Assembly (NCBI RefSeq): GCF_004353905.1
Contig: NZ_SMOD01000003.1
Span: forward strand, 1-64,000
DNA: 64,000 bases
Origin: Paraburkholderia guartelaensis
Lineage (GTDB): Bacteria > Pseudomonadota > Gammaproteobacteria > Burkholderiales > Burkholderiaceae
Direction: 5' to 3'
Part shown: piece by piece, positions 43,114 through 52,200 of the stretch
How positions within the stretch are numbered: the first letter of the stretch is position 1
Layout of the letters: every line of letters starts with the position of its first letter
Notes under the pieces: model-generated
The model's database searches: none
Seen by the model: the letters and a program-made list of their open reading frames with translations, nothing else
Told to the model about the DNA's origin: nothing
Translations under genes and position numbers: made by a program

Positions 43114-44070
43114 ATGGAAGAGATCGACCGACTGGGAACCGACTTCGCTGCGGCCCGCGCCGTTGGGCAGCCCCATGGACGCGCACGCGCCGCCGTTTCC
43201 TGGAGCGCGATCGTGGCGGGCGCTGTGGGCATGGCCGCCTTCTCCCTCATTCTGCTCACGCTCGGTACGGGGCTCGGGCTTTCGTCCCTGTCGCCGTGGC
43301 CCGGAAGTGGTGCGCATGCGAAGGCGTTTGGTGTGGCGGCCGTCATCTGGATCTGCGTGACGCAGGTGATGTCCGCCGGTCTCGGTGGATACCTCGCGGG
43401 GCGACTCCGCCACCACTGGCCAGAAACCGGAACCGACGAAACGCACTTTCGCGACACGGCTCACGGTTTTCTCGCCTGGGCGCTCGCCACCCTCCTCTCT
43501 GCCGCGCTTCTCACGTCGACCGTTTCCGGACTAGTGCGTGAAGGCGCGAGCGTCGGCGCTCAAAACGCCGGGCGCCTGAGCATGACGGGCGGCATCGGCA
43601 CGCCAAACCGCGGCAATGCCCTCGCCGCCTATGGCACCTGGCCGATGGGTTATCTGATCGACGGCATGTTGCGTCCGGTCCCGGGCGCCACCGCACCAGA
43701 CACGACGACGGCTGCGCCGGATGCCGACCGCGTCTTCGCGAAAGCGGCACAGAAGCAGGAGATCACGCGCATCTTCCTGAACAGTCTTCCTGCCGTTGGC
43801 CCCCTTGCGCCGGAGGACAGTGATTACCTCGCGCGTATCGTGGCCCAGCAAACCGGGCTCGCGCCGACGGATGCCCGCGCTCGCGTCACGACCACCTGGT
43901 CGCGGCTGCAGGAAAAGGCGAACGCCGAGGACCGCGCGGCGCGCGCCGCCGCCGAAACGGCCCGTAGGGCGACCGTTCACGTGACGCTGTGGCTCTTTAT
44001 TTCCCTGCTGATGGGCGCATTCGCCGCTAGCCTCATGGCGACGATAGGCGGCCGCATGCGCGAATTTTGA
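43114..44070 (+). CDS. Hypothetical multi-spanning membrane protein
   Basis: 318 residues, ATG 43114 preceded by AGGGAGGAG. Membrane helices at about 28-53, 70-96, 108-132 and 292-314; a long soluble part (about 150-285) lies between, with the terminal helix KATVHVTLWLFISLLMGAFA-like. Proteins of this look (often labelled PhnA-like) occur next to stress genes in soil bacteria. It faces away from the YqjD-type operon with a 307-base gap, which may contain both promoters. Confidence 0.65.
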   Translation: MEEIDRLGTDFAAARAVGQPHGRARAAVSWSAIVAGAVGMAAFSLILLTLGTGLGLSSLSPWPGSGAHAKAFGVAAVIWICVTQVMSAGLGGYLAGRLRHHWPETGTDETHFRDTAHGFLAWALATLLSAALLTSTVSGLVREGASVGAQNAGRLSMTGGIGTPNRGNALAAYGTWPMGYLIDGMLRPVPGATAPDTTTAAPDADRVFAKAAQKQEITRIFLNSLPAVGPLAPEDSDYLARIVAQQTGLAPTDARARVTTTWSRLQEKANAEDRAARAAAETARRATVHVTLWLFISLLMGAFAASLMATIGGRMREF

Positions 44071-44130
44071 CCGCGCCAAGCATCACGTGTTGCTATTACG
44101 TTGAATTTTCCGAATTGCGAGGAGGCAGAC

Positions 44131-44205
44131 ATGCGCTCGATTCTTCTGTATCTGCTCGGTGTCCCGATCCCGATCATCATTCTCATCGCTCTGTTCTGGC
44201 ATTGA
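44131..44205 (+). CDS. 24-residue membrane peptide
   Basis: MRSILLYLLGVPIPIIILIA then LFWH and a TGA. A near-perfect GAGGAGG ribosome site lies six bases before the ATG, and the codon choice is normal for the genome. The peptide is one hydrophobic helix with a Pro-x-Pro kink. Identical-style peptides occur downstream of stress-induced membrane genes in rhizobia and Burkholderia, often missed because of size. It follows the 318-residue membrane protein by 60 bases and is probably in its transcript. Confidence 0.75.
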   Translation: MRSILLYLLGVPIPIIILIALFWH

Positions 44206-44267
44206 GACGGGCCGGGGCAAACCACGCGAGCACAGCTGGGGGCCCCGCAGCCCTGCGCCAGGCATAT

Positions 44268-44486
44268 CTAAAGAAGCTGAAGTACGACATGCCCGGTCAG
44301 GGCTGCGCAGGTAGCGATGGTCGCAAGCCAGCACAAGGCGCGCGTGAACCAGTGTGCTTTCATCTCGCCCATCACGCACACGGGTTCGCCCCGAAGCGCG
44401 GGATCGCGCGCCGCTGTCAGCGCTGCCCGCAGACATGGTGCGAGCAGGGATTCTTCATCATGTGCGGGTATCACGATGCCAATCAT
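44268..44486 (-). pseudogene. N-terminal stub of a family-2 glycosyltransferase
   Basis: The minus-strand frame begins MIGIVIPAHDEESLLAPCLR and AALTAARDPALRGEP, the classical first beta-alpha unit of GT2 glycosyltransferases, then breaks into unrelated text (CVMGEMKAHWFTRALCW) after about 37 residues. The Asp-rich nucleotide-sugar site and the rest of the about 300-residue enzyme are absent. A start codon and the first exon-like part survive, so it is a deletion remnant. Confidence 0.65.
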
Positions 44487-44691
44487 GGGGATCCTCTAGC
44501 CGTTTTCGGTTGCCCATCGCTTGCGCCCGAAATCCGCAAGCACGGGCTCGGCCCGCGAAGAGCCGACTGCGAGCACAAGCGCAACTCCGGTACCCGTCAC
44601 CACGCGCCGCGGGCACGCGTCATGCGCTCCGGCCTGGACCATCTATCGCGCAGCACACCACGACAACGTACCTGTGCAGAGGATCCGAGAC

Positions 44692-44883
44692 ATGAACGCC
44701 CCCGTTTCCCACCATGCGCGCTGCACGATACAGGGAGCACCCGCGATTCTGACGTTCTACCCCGACAGCCGGATCGTGCGCATTAGCACTGATGGCGGCC
44801 AACGCTTCGAGCAAATACGCTGGCTGTTTGGCTGGCAAGCGCTGCTCGCCATAGTGGGCAACGTAGAAGAACTCGGCCGTTGA
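44692..44883 (+). CDS. Small hypothetical protein
   Basis: 63 residues from ATG 44692 with GAGGAT upstream. The composition is protein-like (ARCTIQGAPAILTFYPDSRI, then GGQRFEQIRWLFGWQALLAI) with a mixed beta-strand pattern and no signal peptide. It precedes the PNPOx-family gene by 153 bases. No family is recognised. Confidence 0.4.
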   Translation: MNAPVSHHARCTIQGAPAILTFYPDSRIVRISTDGGQRFEQIRWLFGWQALLAIVGNVEELGR

Positions 44884-45036
44884 TCCATCGACATACGTCG
44901 CAGTGCGAACCATAGTTTTCGTCATGATCGAATCGTGTGGCACGCTGTTCGATGGCACTATCGCCTTGCGCCGGACCACACGCCCAGATGGTTGCGGCGC
45001 ATGCGCTCGCGGGCGAACGCTGAAGGTGCCGCGTCG

Positions 45037-45612
45037 ATGAACCTCGAACAGATCTACAACCGCATCTGGGATTGCCTCGCTGCCGCTGTACGTGAAGACA
45101 AACATCCCTTCAAGGTCATGCAGGCGGCAACGATAAGCCTTGATGGTGCACCGAACGTGCGCACCGTGCTGCTTCGGAGTGCCATTGAACCGCGGAACGT
45201 GCTTACATTTCATACCGACCTGCGCTCGCCGAAGATTGCCGAACTCAGACGGGAGCCGCGAATCGCGCTCGTCGGCGTCGACCCCGTTCACAACCTGCAG
45301 GTCCGCGTGTCTGGCGAAACCCGAATCCTTTGCGACGGGCAGGCCCGGCTCGATGCGTGGAGGTCCAGTCCCGACCATGACCTGGTCGCCTACCGGACGC
45401 GTCTGCCGCCCGGTACCCCCATGAGCCACGCTGACGATGCACTCGATGAGGCGCACGTTCCTGGACCGGGCGAAGGTCTGCGGCATTTCGGCGTCGTTGA
45501 GGTGCGCCCCACACGCCTGGACTGGCTGGACCTCTCGGCAGCAGACTGTCACCGACGCGCGCTGTATGCCCGTCGGGGCGATACCTGGGTCGATTGCTGG
45601 GTCGCGCCCTGA
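45037..45612 (+). CDS. Pyridoxamine 5'-phosphate oxidase-family flavoprotein
   Basis: 191 residues from ATG 45037. Split-barrel flavin fold: PFKVMQAATISLDGAPNVRTVLLRS, then NVLTFHTDLRSPKIAELRREPRIAL and NLQVRVSGETRIL, the normal order of PNPOx-like enzymes that bind FMN between subunits. The C-terminal VVEVRPTRLDWLDLSAADCHRRALY replaces the PdxH signature RLHDR(I/V)-type end, so it is not the vitamin B6 enzyme itself. Likely an FMN-dependent reductase or binding protein of unknown substrate. Confidence 0.75.
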   Translation: MNLEQIYNRIWDCLAAAVREDKHPFKVMQAATISLDGAPNVRTVLLRSAIEPRNVLTFHTDLRSPKIAELRREPRIALVGVDPVHNLQVRVSGETRILCDGQARLDAWRSSPDHDLVAYRTRLPPGTPMSHADDALDEAHVPGPGEGLRHFGVVEVRPTRLDWLDLSAADCHRRALYARRGDTWVDCWVAP

Positions 45613-45687
45613 ACGCGCCATACCGGGCGGCACGGGAATTGCGGATCCGTCGCGACATCGCATCCCGAGCGCTGCAGGAAGACCGCC

Positions 45688-46983
45688 GTGGCCGACGACG
45701 AAAAACTGGAACCCGAGATCGCCGTAACCGATCGGACGGAACGTTCATGGTTATCGCGGCTTGGCCCCGGACTCATAACGGGCGGTGCCGACGACGATCC
45801 GAGCGGTATCGGCACCTACTCCCAGGCCGGCGCGAAATTCGGCTTTGCGTTGCTGTGGACGCTTCTGTTGACCTATCCGCTGATGGTCGCCATCCAGATG
45901 ATCAGCGCGCGAATCGGACGGGTGACGGGCAAAGGGCTTGCCTCCAACATGCGGGCTTTTGGCCCCCGCTGGATCGTGATCGTTCTGGTGCTCCTTCTCG
46001 CGCTCGCAAACACCATCAATATCGCTGCGGACCTGGCGGCCATGGGCGCGGCCATCGGTTTGCTGTTGCGCGGCCCCGAACAACTGTACGTGGTCGCGCT
46101 GGGCGCGTTTTCCGCAATCCTCCAGATCTGCCTTCCCTATGAAAGCTATGCCCGCTTTCTGAAGTGGCTGACCATCGTACTCTTCGCGTACGTTGCGGTG
46201 GCATTCGTTGTGCCAATCGACTGGGCGCAGGTCGGTGTTTCGGTGGTCCGCCCACGTGTACAGCTGTCTGCGGACTATCTCACTACTGTCGTCGCCGTCC
46301 TTGGTACAACGATCAGCCCTTACCTGTTCTTCTGGCAGGCTTCGCAGGAAGTCGAGGAACTTCGATCGAAGCCGGGCGAACATCCGTTGCGCTGGGTCTC
46401 GTCATTCCGCGCATACCGCCAGCTCGACAGGATCACCGCCGATACCTGGATCGGTATGGGTGTCTCGAATGGCGTGGGATTCTTCATCATGTTGACCGCA
46501 GCTGCAACGCTGCATGCTCACAACATCAGCATCCAGACGTCCGCCGATGCGGCGAAGGCGCTCGCGCCTATTGCCGGTCGTTTCGCTGCGTTGGTGTTCG
46601 CAGCGGGCATCGTGGGAACCGGGTTACTCGCGCTGCCCGTGCTTGCCGGCTCGGCAGCCTACGGCGCAGCGGGCGCGTTCCGCTGGCGCAATAGCCTGTC
46701 TCTGCATCTCACTCTCGCGCGTGAGTTCTATTCCGTCATCGTCGCGGCCATCCTCGGCGGCGTCGTGATAACGTTCTGCCACCTCGACCCGGTGAAAGCG
46801 CTTTACTGGAGCGCTGTCGTCAATGGCCTTGCCGCCGTACCCGTCATGATCGTCGTCATGCTGATGGGAACCAGTCATCGTGTGATGGGCAAATTCACAA
46901 TATCAGGAATCCTGAAATTTGGGGGTTGGACGGCGACTGCGTTGATGGCTGTGGCGGCCGTCGGAATGTTCATTCCTGGGTAG
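45688..46983 (+). CDS. NRAMP-related divalent metal transporter with altered metal site
   Basis: 431 residues, GTG start at 45688, about 11 membrane helices with the NRAMP/LeuT order. Helix 1 reads GPGLITGGADDDPSGIGTYS where classical NRAMP proteins have a DPGN motif, here DPSG at 37-40. Helix 6 reads TTISPYLFFWQASQ at 207-220 where the classical MPHN-type motif would sit. Both metal-ligand signatures differ from Mn/Fe carriers, so the substrate may be another divalent ion such as Mg. Stands between the PNPOx gene and the guanidine operon, converging on it. Confidence 0.8.
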   Translation: MADDEKLEPEIAVTDRTERSWLSRLGPGLITGGADDDPSGIGTYSQAGAKFGFALLWTLLLTYPLMVAIQMISARIGRVTGKGLASNMRAFGPRWIVIVLVLLLALANTINIAADLAAMGAAIGLLLRGPEQLYVVALGAFSAILQICLPYESYARFLKWLTIVLFAYVAVAFVVPIDWAQVGVSVVRPRVQLSADYLTTVVAVLGTTISPYLFFWQASQEVEELRSKPGEHPLRWVSSFRAYRQLDRITADTWIGMGVSNGVGFFIMLTAAATLHAHNISIQTSADAAKALAPIAGRFAALVFAAGIVGTGLLALPVLAGSAAYGAAGAFRWRNSLSLHLTLAREFYSVIVAAILGGVVITFCHLDPVKALYWSAVVNGLAAVPVMIVVMLMGTSHRVMGKFTISGILKFGGWTATALMAVAAVGMFIPG

Positions 46984-47015
46984 ATGCCGCTTTGACCGAC
47001 TCATCATCTGGTGTC

Positions 47016-47420
47016 CTACATCAGCGCCGCCCCTTCCCCTCCGCTCCGGAGTCGCTCAATCAAGTCGTTGGTGACCTTGCGAGACGTCGACAAATCGCGT
47101 CGCAGCCGTTCGAAGGCAACCATAGCCCATGGAACGGCAATGACGATTACAACGCACGCCAAGCCGGTGAGCATGGCTGCGATCGTCCGGTTTACGAGCG
47201 TATCGGTATGGGGCAACCCCTGGCGCAGCCACACAAATGCCGGTTCAATCCCAACGTCGAAAGACATGGCCAAAAGCAGGATCAAAGCGACGTGCAATGC
47301 CAGCTTCATTTCCAGAAAGATCGTCGCGTCGTCATTGCCTGCGTGGATGAGCGCTATCATCCGGACAGCGATCGCAAGTGTAGCCAACGTTAAAGCGCAA
47401 AAACAGCTCAATTCGAACAT
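47016..47420 (-). CDS. Small membrane protein at the end of the guanidine operon
   Basis: 134 residues with three membrane helices (about 3-25, 39-57 and 82-103) and a charged, helical C-terminus (AFERLRRDLSTSRKVTNDLIERL). It lies 42 bases after the allophanate hydrolase stop on the same strand, so it is the most distal gene of the operon. I know no member of this type in characterised guanidine pathways. It could assist transport of the substrate or of released ammonia. Confidence 0.6.
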   Translation of the reverse strand: MFELSCFCALTLATLAIAVRMIALIHAGNDDATIFLEMKLALHVALILLLAMSFDVGIEPAFVWLRQGLPHTDTLVNRTIAAMLTGLACVVIVIAVPWAMVAFERLRRDLSTSRKVTNDLIERLRSGGEGAALM

Positions 47421-47462
47421 GGTGATTTTGTCGTCCCAGGTATTGCGTTCCGTCTCGCAGGG

Positions 47463-49274
47463 TCAGTCGGGCCGGCGCTCGCTGTCGAGCCACGCCCGCC
47501 ATCCGCCAAATTCGGAGATATCGGTTCCCGACAGCACGCCATAGGGCTCGCACAAGAAACCTGTCACCCACGAGCCGTCCGACAATTCGACCTTCCCAAG
47601 CACCAGCGGAGACGGCACGGTTGCCATGAACGAGCCCAACTCGACGCTCGGCATTTCCCAGACTTCGACCGCAATCCCGGAGCCGTTCCCGGCAACTCGC
47701 CACAATCCGGGGCGTCGTGTGCCATCCGCAGAAGCCGGCAGCGCGGCCAGCCGATAGTGGGCTGCCGTATGCGTTACCTGCATGCGTTGCGCACCTCGCG
47801 AAACCAGGTCCTTGTTCAGCGGCAAACCTTGCATGTGAGCACCGCACACCGCAACACGAATCCGGTCGTTGGCTGCTACTCGCCGCGCGGAAGGCTCCAA
47901 CCGGTTTCCGCCAACGCATTCGATGCCGCTTGCCGTCTGCAACACATCGGCAACACCCAGCAGATATTGGTCGGTGAACGCGCGGCCAAAGACCGTCACG
48001 CCCCACGGGAGTCCGTTCTTCATGAACGCTGTTGGCGTAGCGACAGCCGCGTAATCCAGCAGATTCATGAAGTTCGTGTAGTAGCCGAGCAATGAGTTCG
48101 GCCCAATCGGATCCGCTTGCAGTTCAGCGAGCGTCACAGGGCGCGGATACGTCGGCGTCAGCACGAAGTCCAATGAATCGATCACCGCATCGCAGGTTGC
48201 CTTCAACGCCTGCAGGCGATACTGCGCGCGAAACAGATCGACCGCCGTCGCACCCGGCGCCTTGGCCAGCACGTCCCGAATGACGGGAAGCACGGCGTCT
48301 GGCGTCGCTGACATCAACTCGCCGGCCACGCTGTAGCGTTCCGCAACCCACGGGCCCTGATAAAGGAGATTTGCGGCCTCGACAAAGGGCTCGAAATCGA
48401 TCTCCACCGCCTCGCCGCCTGCTGCTTCCAGGCGAGCACGCGCCCTTGCGAACAGTTCCGGACTCTCATCGCATCCCGCGAATTCAAGGCGCGCCGGAAC
48501 CCCGAACCGGAACGACGTGGGCTTGCCGAACGCGCTTGCCGAATTCCACTGCGGATTTTTGCGACTGTAAGCATCGCGAGCGTCGGTTTGCGCGGTCAAT
48601 GAGAGAAGCTCGCTGGCCTCGCCAGCCGTGACCGTAAAGTACGTCACGCAATCGAGCGTGCGGCAGGCCGGGACGACACCCGCCGTCGACAGGATGCCCC
48701 TCGTCGGCTTCAGTCCGATGAGATTGTTCAGGCCGGCAGGCACACGGCCAGATCCCGCCGTGTCCGTACCGAGCGCGAAACTCGCCACGCCCAATGCAAC
48801 GGCAAGCGATGAACCCGCACTGGAACCACCCGACGGGTAGTCAGGATGCACACTGTTGCGGCATTTGCCGTATGGCGAACGCGTGCCGTTCAAACCCGTA
48901 GCAAACTGGTCGAGATTGGTCTTCCCGATCGGAATTGCGCCAAGCGAAATCAGTCGGCTGACGAGCGTCGCGGACTCCTCCGGCATGTACGCAAAGTCGG
49001 GGCACGCCGCAGTCGTTTGAATTCCTGCAAGGTCGATGTTGTCCTTGATTGCGAAGGGCACGCCGTACAACGGCAGACGCTCGAAGTCCTGCTTCTCGAG
49101 CCAGTCGAGGTATGGCGCGACTTCGCTCTCGGTCAGAATATGAATGAAGAGATTGAACTCCGGGTTCAGCGCGTTCGCTCTTCCGAGCAGTTCAGTCACG
49201 AGCTTGCGCGGCGTGAGGCGCCCGTCACGATACGCGCTACGGAGCGTGGAAAGCCGCAGATCGAATGTCGGCAT
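47463..49274 (-). CDS. atzF: Allophanate hydrolase
   Basis: 603 residues, the length of two-domain AtzF/DUR1 allophanate hydrolases. Amidase-signature domain (1 to about 440) has Lys77 (FAIKDN), cis-Ser151 in GGSSAGSS and nucleophile Ser175 in TDTAGSGRVPA. The C-terminal domain (about 455-603, NDRIRVAVCGAHMQGLPLNK onwards) belongs to the AtzF_C type that decarboxylates the intermediate. Cleaves allophanate to CO2 and ammonia, the last step of the pathway here. 18 bases follow the carboxylase stop codon. Confidence 0.95.
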   Translation of the reverse strand: MPTFDLRLSTLRSAYRDGRLTPRKLVTELLGRANALNPEFNLFIHILTESEVAPYLDWLEKQDFERLPLYGVPFAIKDNIDLAGIQTTAACPDFAYMPEESATLVSRLISLGAIPIGKTNLDQFATGLNGTRSPYGKCRNSVHPDYPSGGSSAGSSLAVALGVASFALGTDTAGSGRVPAGLNNLIGLKPTRGILSTAGVVPACRTLDCVTYFTVTAGEASELLSLTAQTDARDAYSRKNPQWNSASAFGKPTSFRFGVPARLEFAGCDESPELFARARARLEAAGGEAVEIDFEPFVEAANLLYQGPWVAERYSVAGELMSATPDAVLPVIRDVLAKAPGATAVDLFRAQYRLQALKATCDAVIDSLDFVLTPTYPRPVTLAELQADPIGPNSLLGYYTNFMNLLDYAAVATPTAFMKNGLPWGVTVFGRAFTDQYLLGVADVLQTASGIECVGGNRLEPSARRVAANDRIRVAVCGAHMQGLPLNKDLVSRGAQRMQVTHTAAHYRLAALPASADGTRRPGLWRVAGNGSGIAVEVWEMPSVELGSFMATVPSPLVLGKVELSDGSWVTGFLCEPYGVLSGTDISEFGGWRAWLDSERRPD

Positions 49275-49292
49275 GGTTCTGTATCCTTGTAT

Positions 49293-52200
49293 TCAGTGAC
49301 GTTCAATGACTGCGACGCGTTGCCCTGCGCGCACGGGCGAGCCAGGAGCCACGTAAATTTCGCCGACTGTCCCCGCGCACGAGGCAAACACCGAGATCTC
49401 CATCTTCATCGACTCGACAATGAGCAGTACGTCGCCGGCGGCAACCACGTCTCCAGTGTTCACCTTCACCTGCCAGAGGCTGCCGGCGATTTCACAGTCC
49501 ACGGCGACCTGGCCGTCCTTCAGGGGAGCCAGTTGGGCATCTTCCGCATCCGGTGCCTCAATTGCCTCTTCAGTGGTGCCCGCTTCGCGCCAACGCTCGC
49601 GCTCGGCCTGGAATGCAGCCTGCTGTCGCGAACGGAACTTGCCGATGCTGTCGGCTTCGCTCTCGAGAAACGCTTGATAATCCGGCAGTGAGAGTTCCGA
49701 CTCTTCAATCCGCAACGGATAACGCCCAAGCGGAAAATCGGCGCGGATGCGAAGCAGCTCATCGGCCGACACTTCGTAGAAGCGGATCTGGTCGAAGAAG
49801 CGCAGCAAATAGTGCTGACCGGCAAAATCCGCGACCTTGCGATAGCGATTCCACATCTGCAGCGTGCGCCCGACGAATTGATAGCCGCCCGGCCCTTCCA
49901 TGCCGTACACGCACAGATACGCGCCGCCGATGCCGACCGAGTTCTCCGCGGTCCACGTACGGGCCGGGTTGTATTTGGTCGTCACGAGGCGATGACGCGG
50001 ATCGAGCGGTGTCGCGACGGGCGCACCCAGGTAGACGTCACCGAGGCCCATCACGAGATAGCTCGCGTCGAACACGATCTCTTTGACGGCATCGATGGAC
50101 TCGAGGTCGTTGATCCGGCGAATGAACTCCAGGTTGCTCGGGCACCACGGTGCATCTTTTCGCACCGTGGTCATGTATTTATCAATCGCGAGTTGGCACG
50201 CCGGGTCATCCCAGGACAGCGGAATGTGCACGACTCGCGACGGCACACGCAGATCCTTTTTCAGCAGGACCTGCTCCCACGCCTCGCGTACGACATCCAG
50301 CAGTGGCGCGAGCGCCAGTTGCTCCGGTCGATAATGAATCTGGAGAGAGCGGATACCCGGCGTCAGATCGATCACGCCCGGAAGCGCCATGGCCTCGAGA
50401 GACTGCATGAGCGCATGCCCACGAAAGCGCGAGACGAGGTCCAGTTCAGCGGGCCCAATTTCGAGCAGCAGATGCGTGTCGCCGGACACGCGCGCAACGA
50501 GCCGCTCGCCGTCCGAACCCATGTCGAGCACGATGGGTGAGGTCAGTGACGACCGCCTGCGAGTCGGCGCGTTCGACTCCACCTCGAGGCTTTCCAGTTC
50601 GCGGGCGCGTTGACGTGCGGCCCCACGCGCTTCGTCCACTTCCACCGGAACAAAGCGGATTTTGTCGCCGGCCTTGAGTTGCCCGATGTGCCAGAGGTCG
50701 GCCTCGATGATGGTCACCGGACAGACGAAGCCGCCGAGACTCGGTCCATCGGGTCCGAGAATCACCGGCATGTCGCCGGTGAAATCGACGGCGCCGACCG
50801 CATAAGGATTGTCGTGAACGTTCGATGGGTGCAATCCCGCCTCGCCGCCGTCTTCGCGCGCCCACTCCGGCTTCGGCCCGATCAGGCGCACACCGGTACG
50901 GCTCGAATTGAAGTGAACCTCCCAATCGGTGTCGAGGAAGCGTTCGATGTAGCGGGAGCTGAAGTACTCGGGCGCACCATGCGGACCATAGATCACGCGG
51001 ATGCTCCGCACGTCTTCGAGCTTCGGCACGTCATTCAGCGTCTTGCCAGCCTGCGAATTTTCGAGCGCAAAGAGGTGAAGCACGTCACCCGCGCGTATTG
51101 CGCGGCCGCCATGTCCGCCGAACTGACCGAGCGTGAAGGTGCTACGGCTGCCGAGATACAGGCCGACGTCCAGACCTCCGCGTACGCACAGATAAGCGCG
51201 TGCGCCGGCGCCACGAATGGTGCCGAGCGACAACGTCGAGCCTGCCGGGACAATGAGGCTCGTATTCAACGGCTGCTCGACATCGTCGAGCAGCACGGGA
51301 ATTTCCGCCCCCGTGATGGCGATGACCGCGTCCGTATTGAAACGCAGCGTCGGGCCGCTCATCGTGATTTCAAGCGCGGCGGCATCGGTGGCGTTGCCAA
51401 GCAGGCGGTTGCCCAGCCGCATGGCTCGGTCATCCATCGGCCCCGAAGGCGGAATGCCGACCGCCCAGTATCCGAGACGGCCGGGGAAATCCTGGACCGT
51501 CGTCTGCGTACCGCCGCTGACGACTTCGACCGTACAGGCCTCGTACTTGAGTCCCTCGAGGCACCGGGTCCATGGTTCGCCCGATGCAAACGGCTTGTCG
51601 TCCAGGATCTGACGCAGATAGTCGCGGTTCGTCTCCACGCCGTAAATGCGCGTGTTCTGGAGCGCGTCCTTGAGTGCGTTGCGCGCCTCGTCGCGAGTCG
51701 GGGACCAGGTGATCACCTTGGCGAGCATGGGGTCGAAGTACGGCGGCACTTCGCAGCCGGCTTCAATCCACGTGTCGATGCGTAGCGCGCAACCGTCGGC
51801 TTGCGGGAACGCAACGTCAGTCAGCAGGCCGGGGCTCGGCTTGAAGTCCCGGCCGGGATCTTCAGCATAGAGCCGCGCCTGAATCGCATGGCCGCGCGGC
51901 GTCAGGTTCGCTACGAGTTCCTGCAACGGCTCGAGCGTGCCCGCTGCCAGCTCGATCATCCAGCGCACGAGGTCGACACCCCACACCTGTTCGGTTACAC
52001 CGTGTTCCACCTGCAATCGCGTGTTGACTTCGAGGAAGTAGAACTGCTCGGCAGCGCTGTCGTACACGAACTCGACGGTGCCGGCCGAGCGATAGTCCAC
52101 TGCCTTCGCAAGCTTTACGGCAGCCGCACAGAGTGCCTCGGCAATCCCATCCGGCAAGCACGGCGCGGGCGTTTCCTCGAGCACCTTCTGATTGCGCCGC

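Noticed and set aside
44620..45663. 347-codon minus-strand frame over the PNPOx-type gene
   Set aside because: The plus strand encodes a clear split-barrel flavoprotein; the antisense text has no motif.
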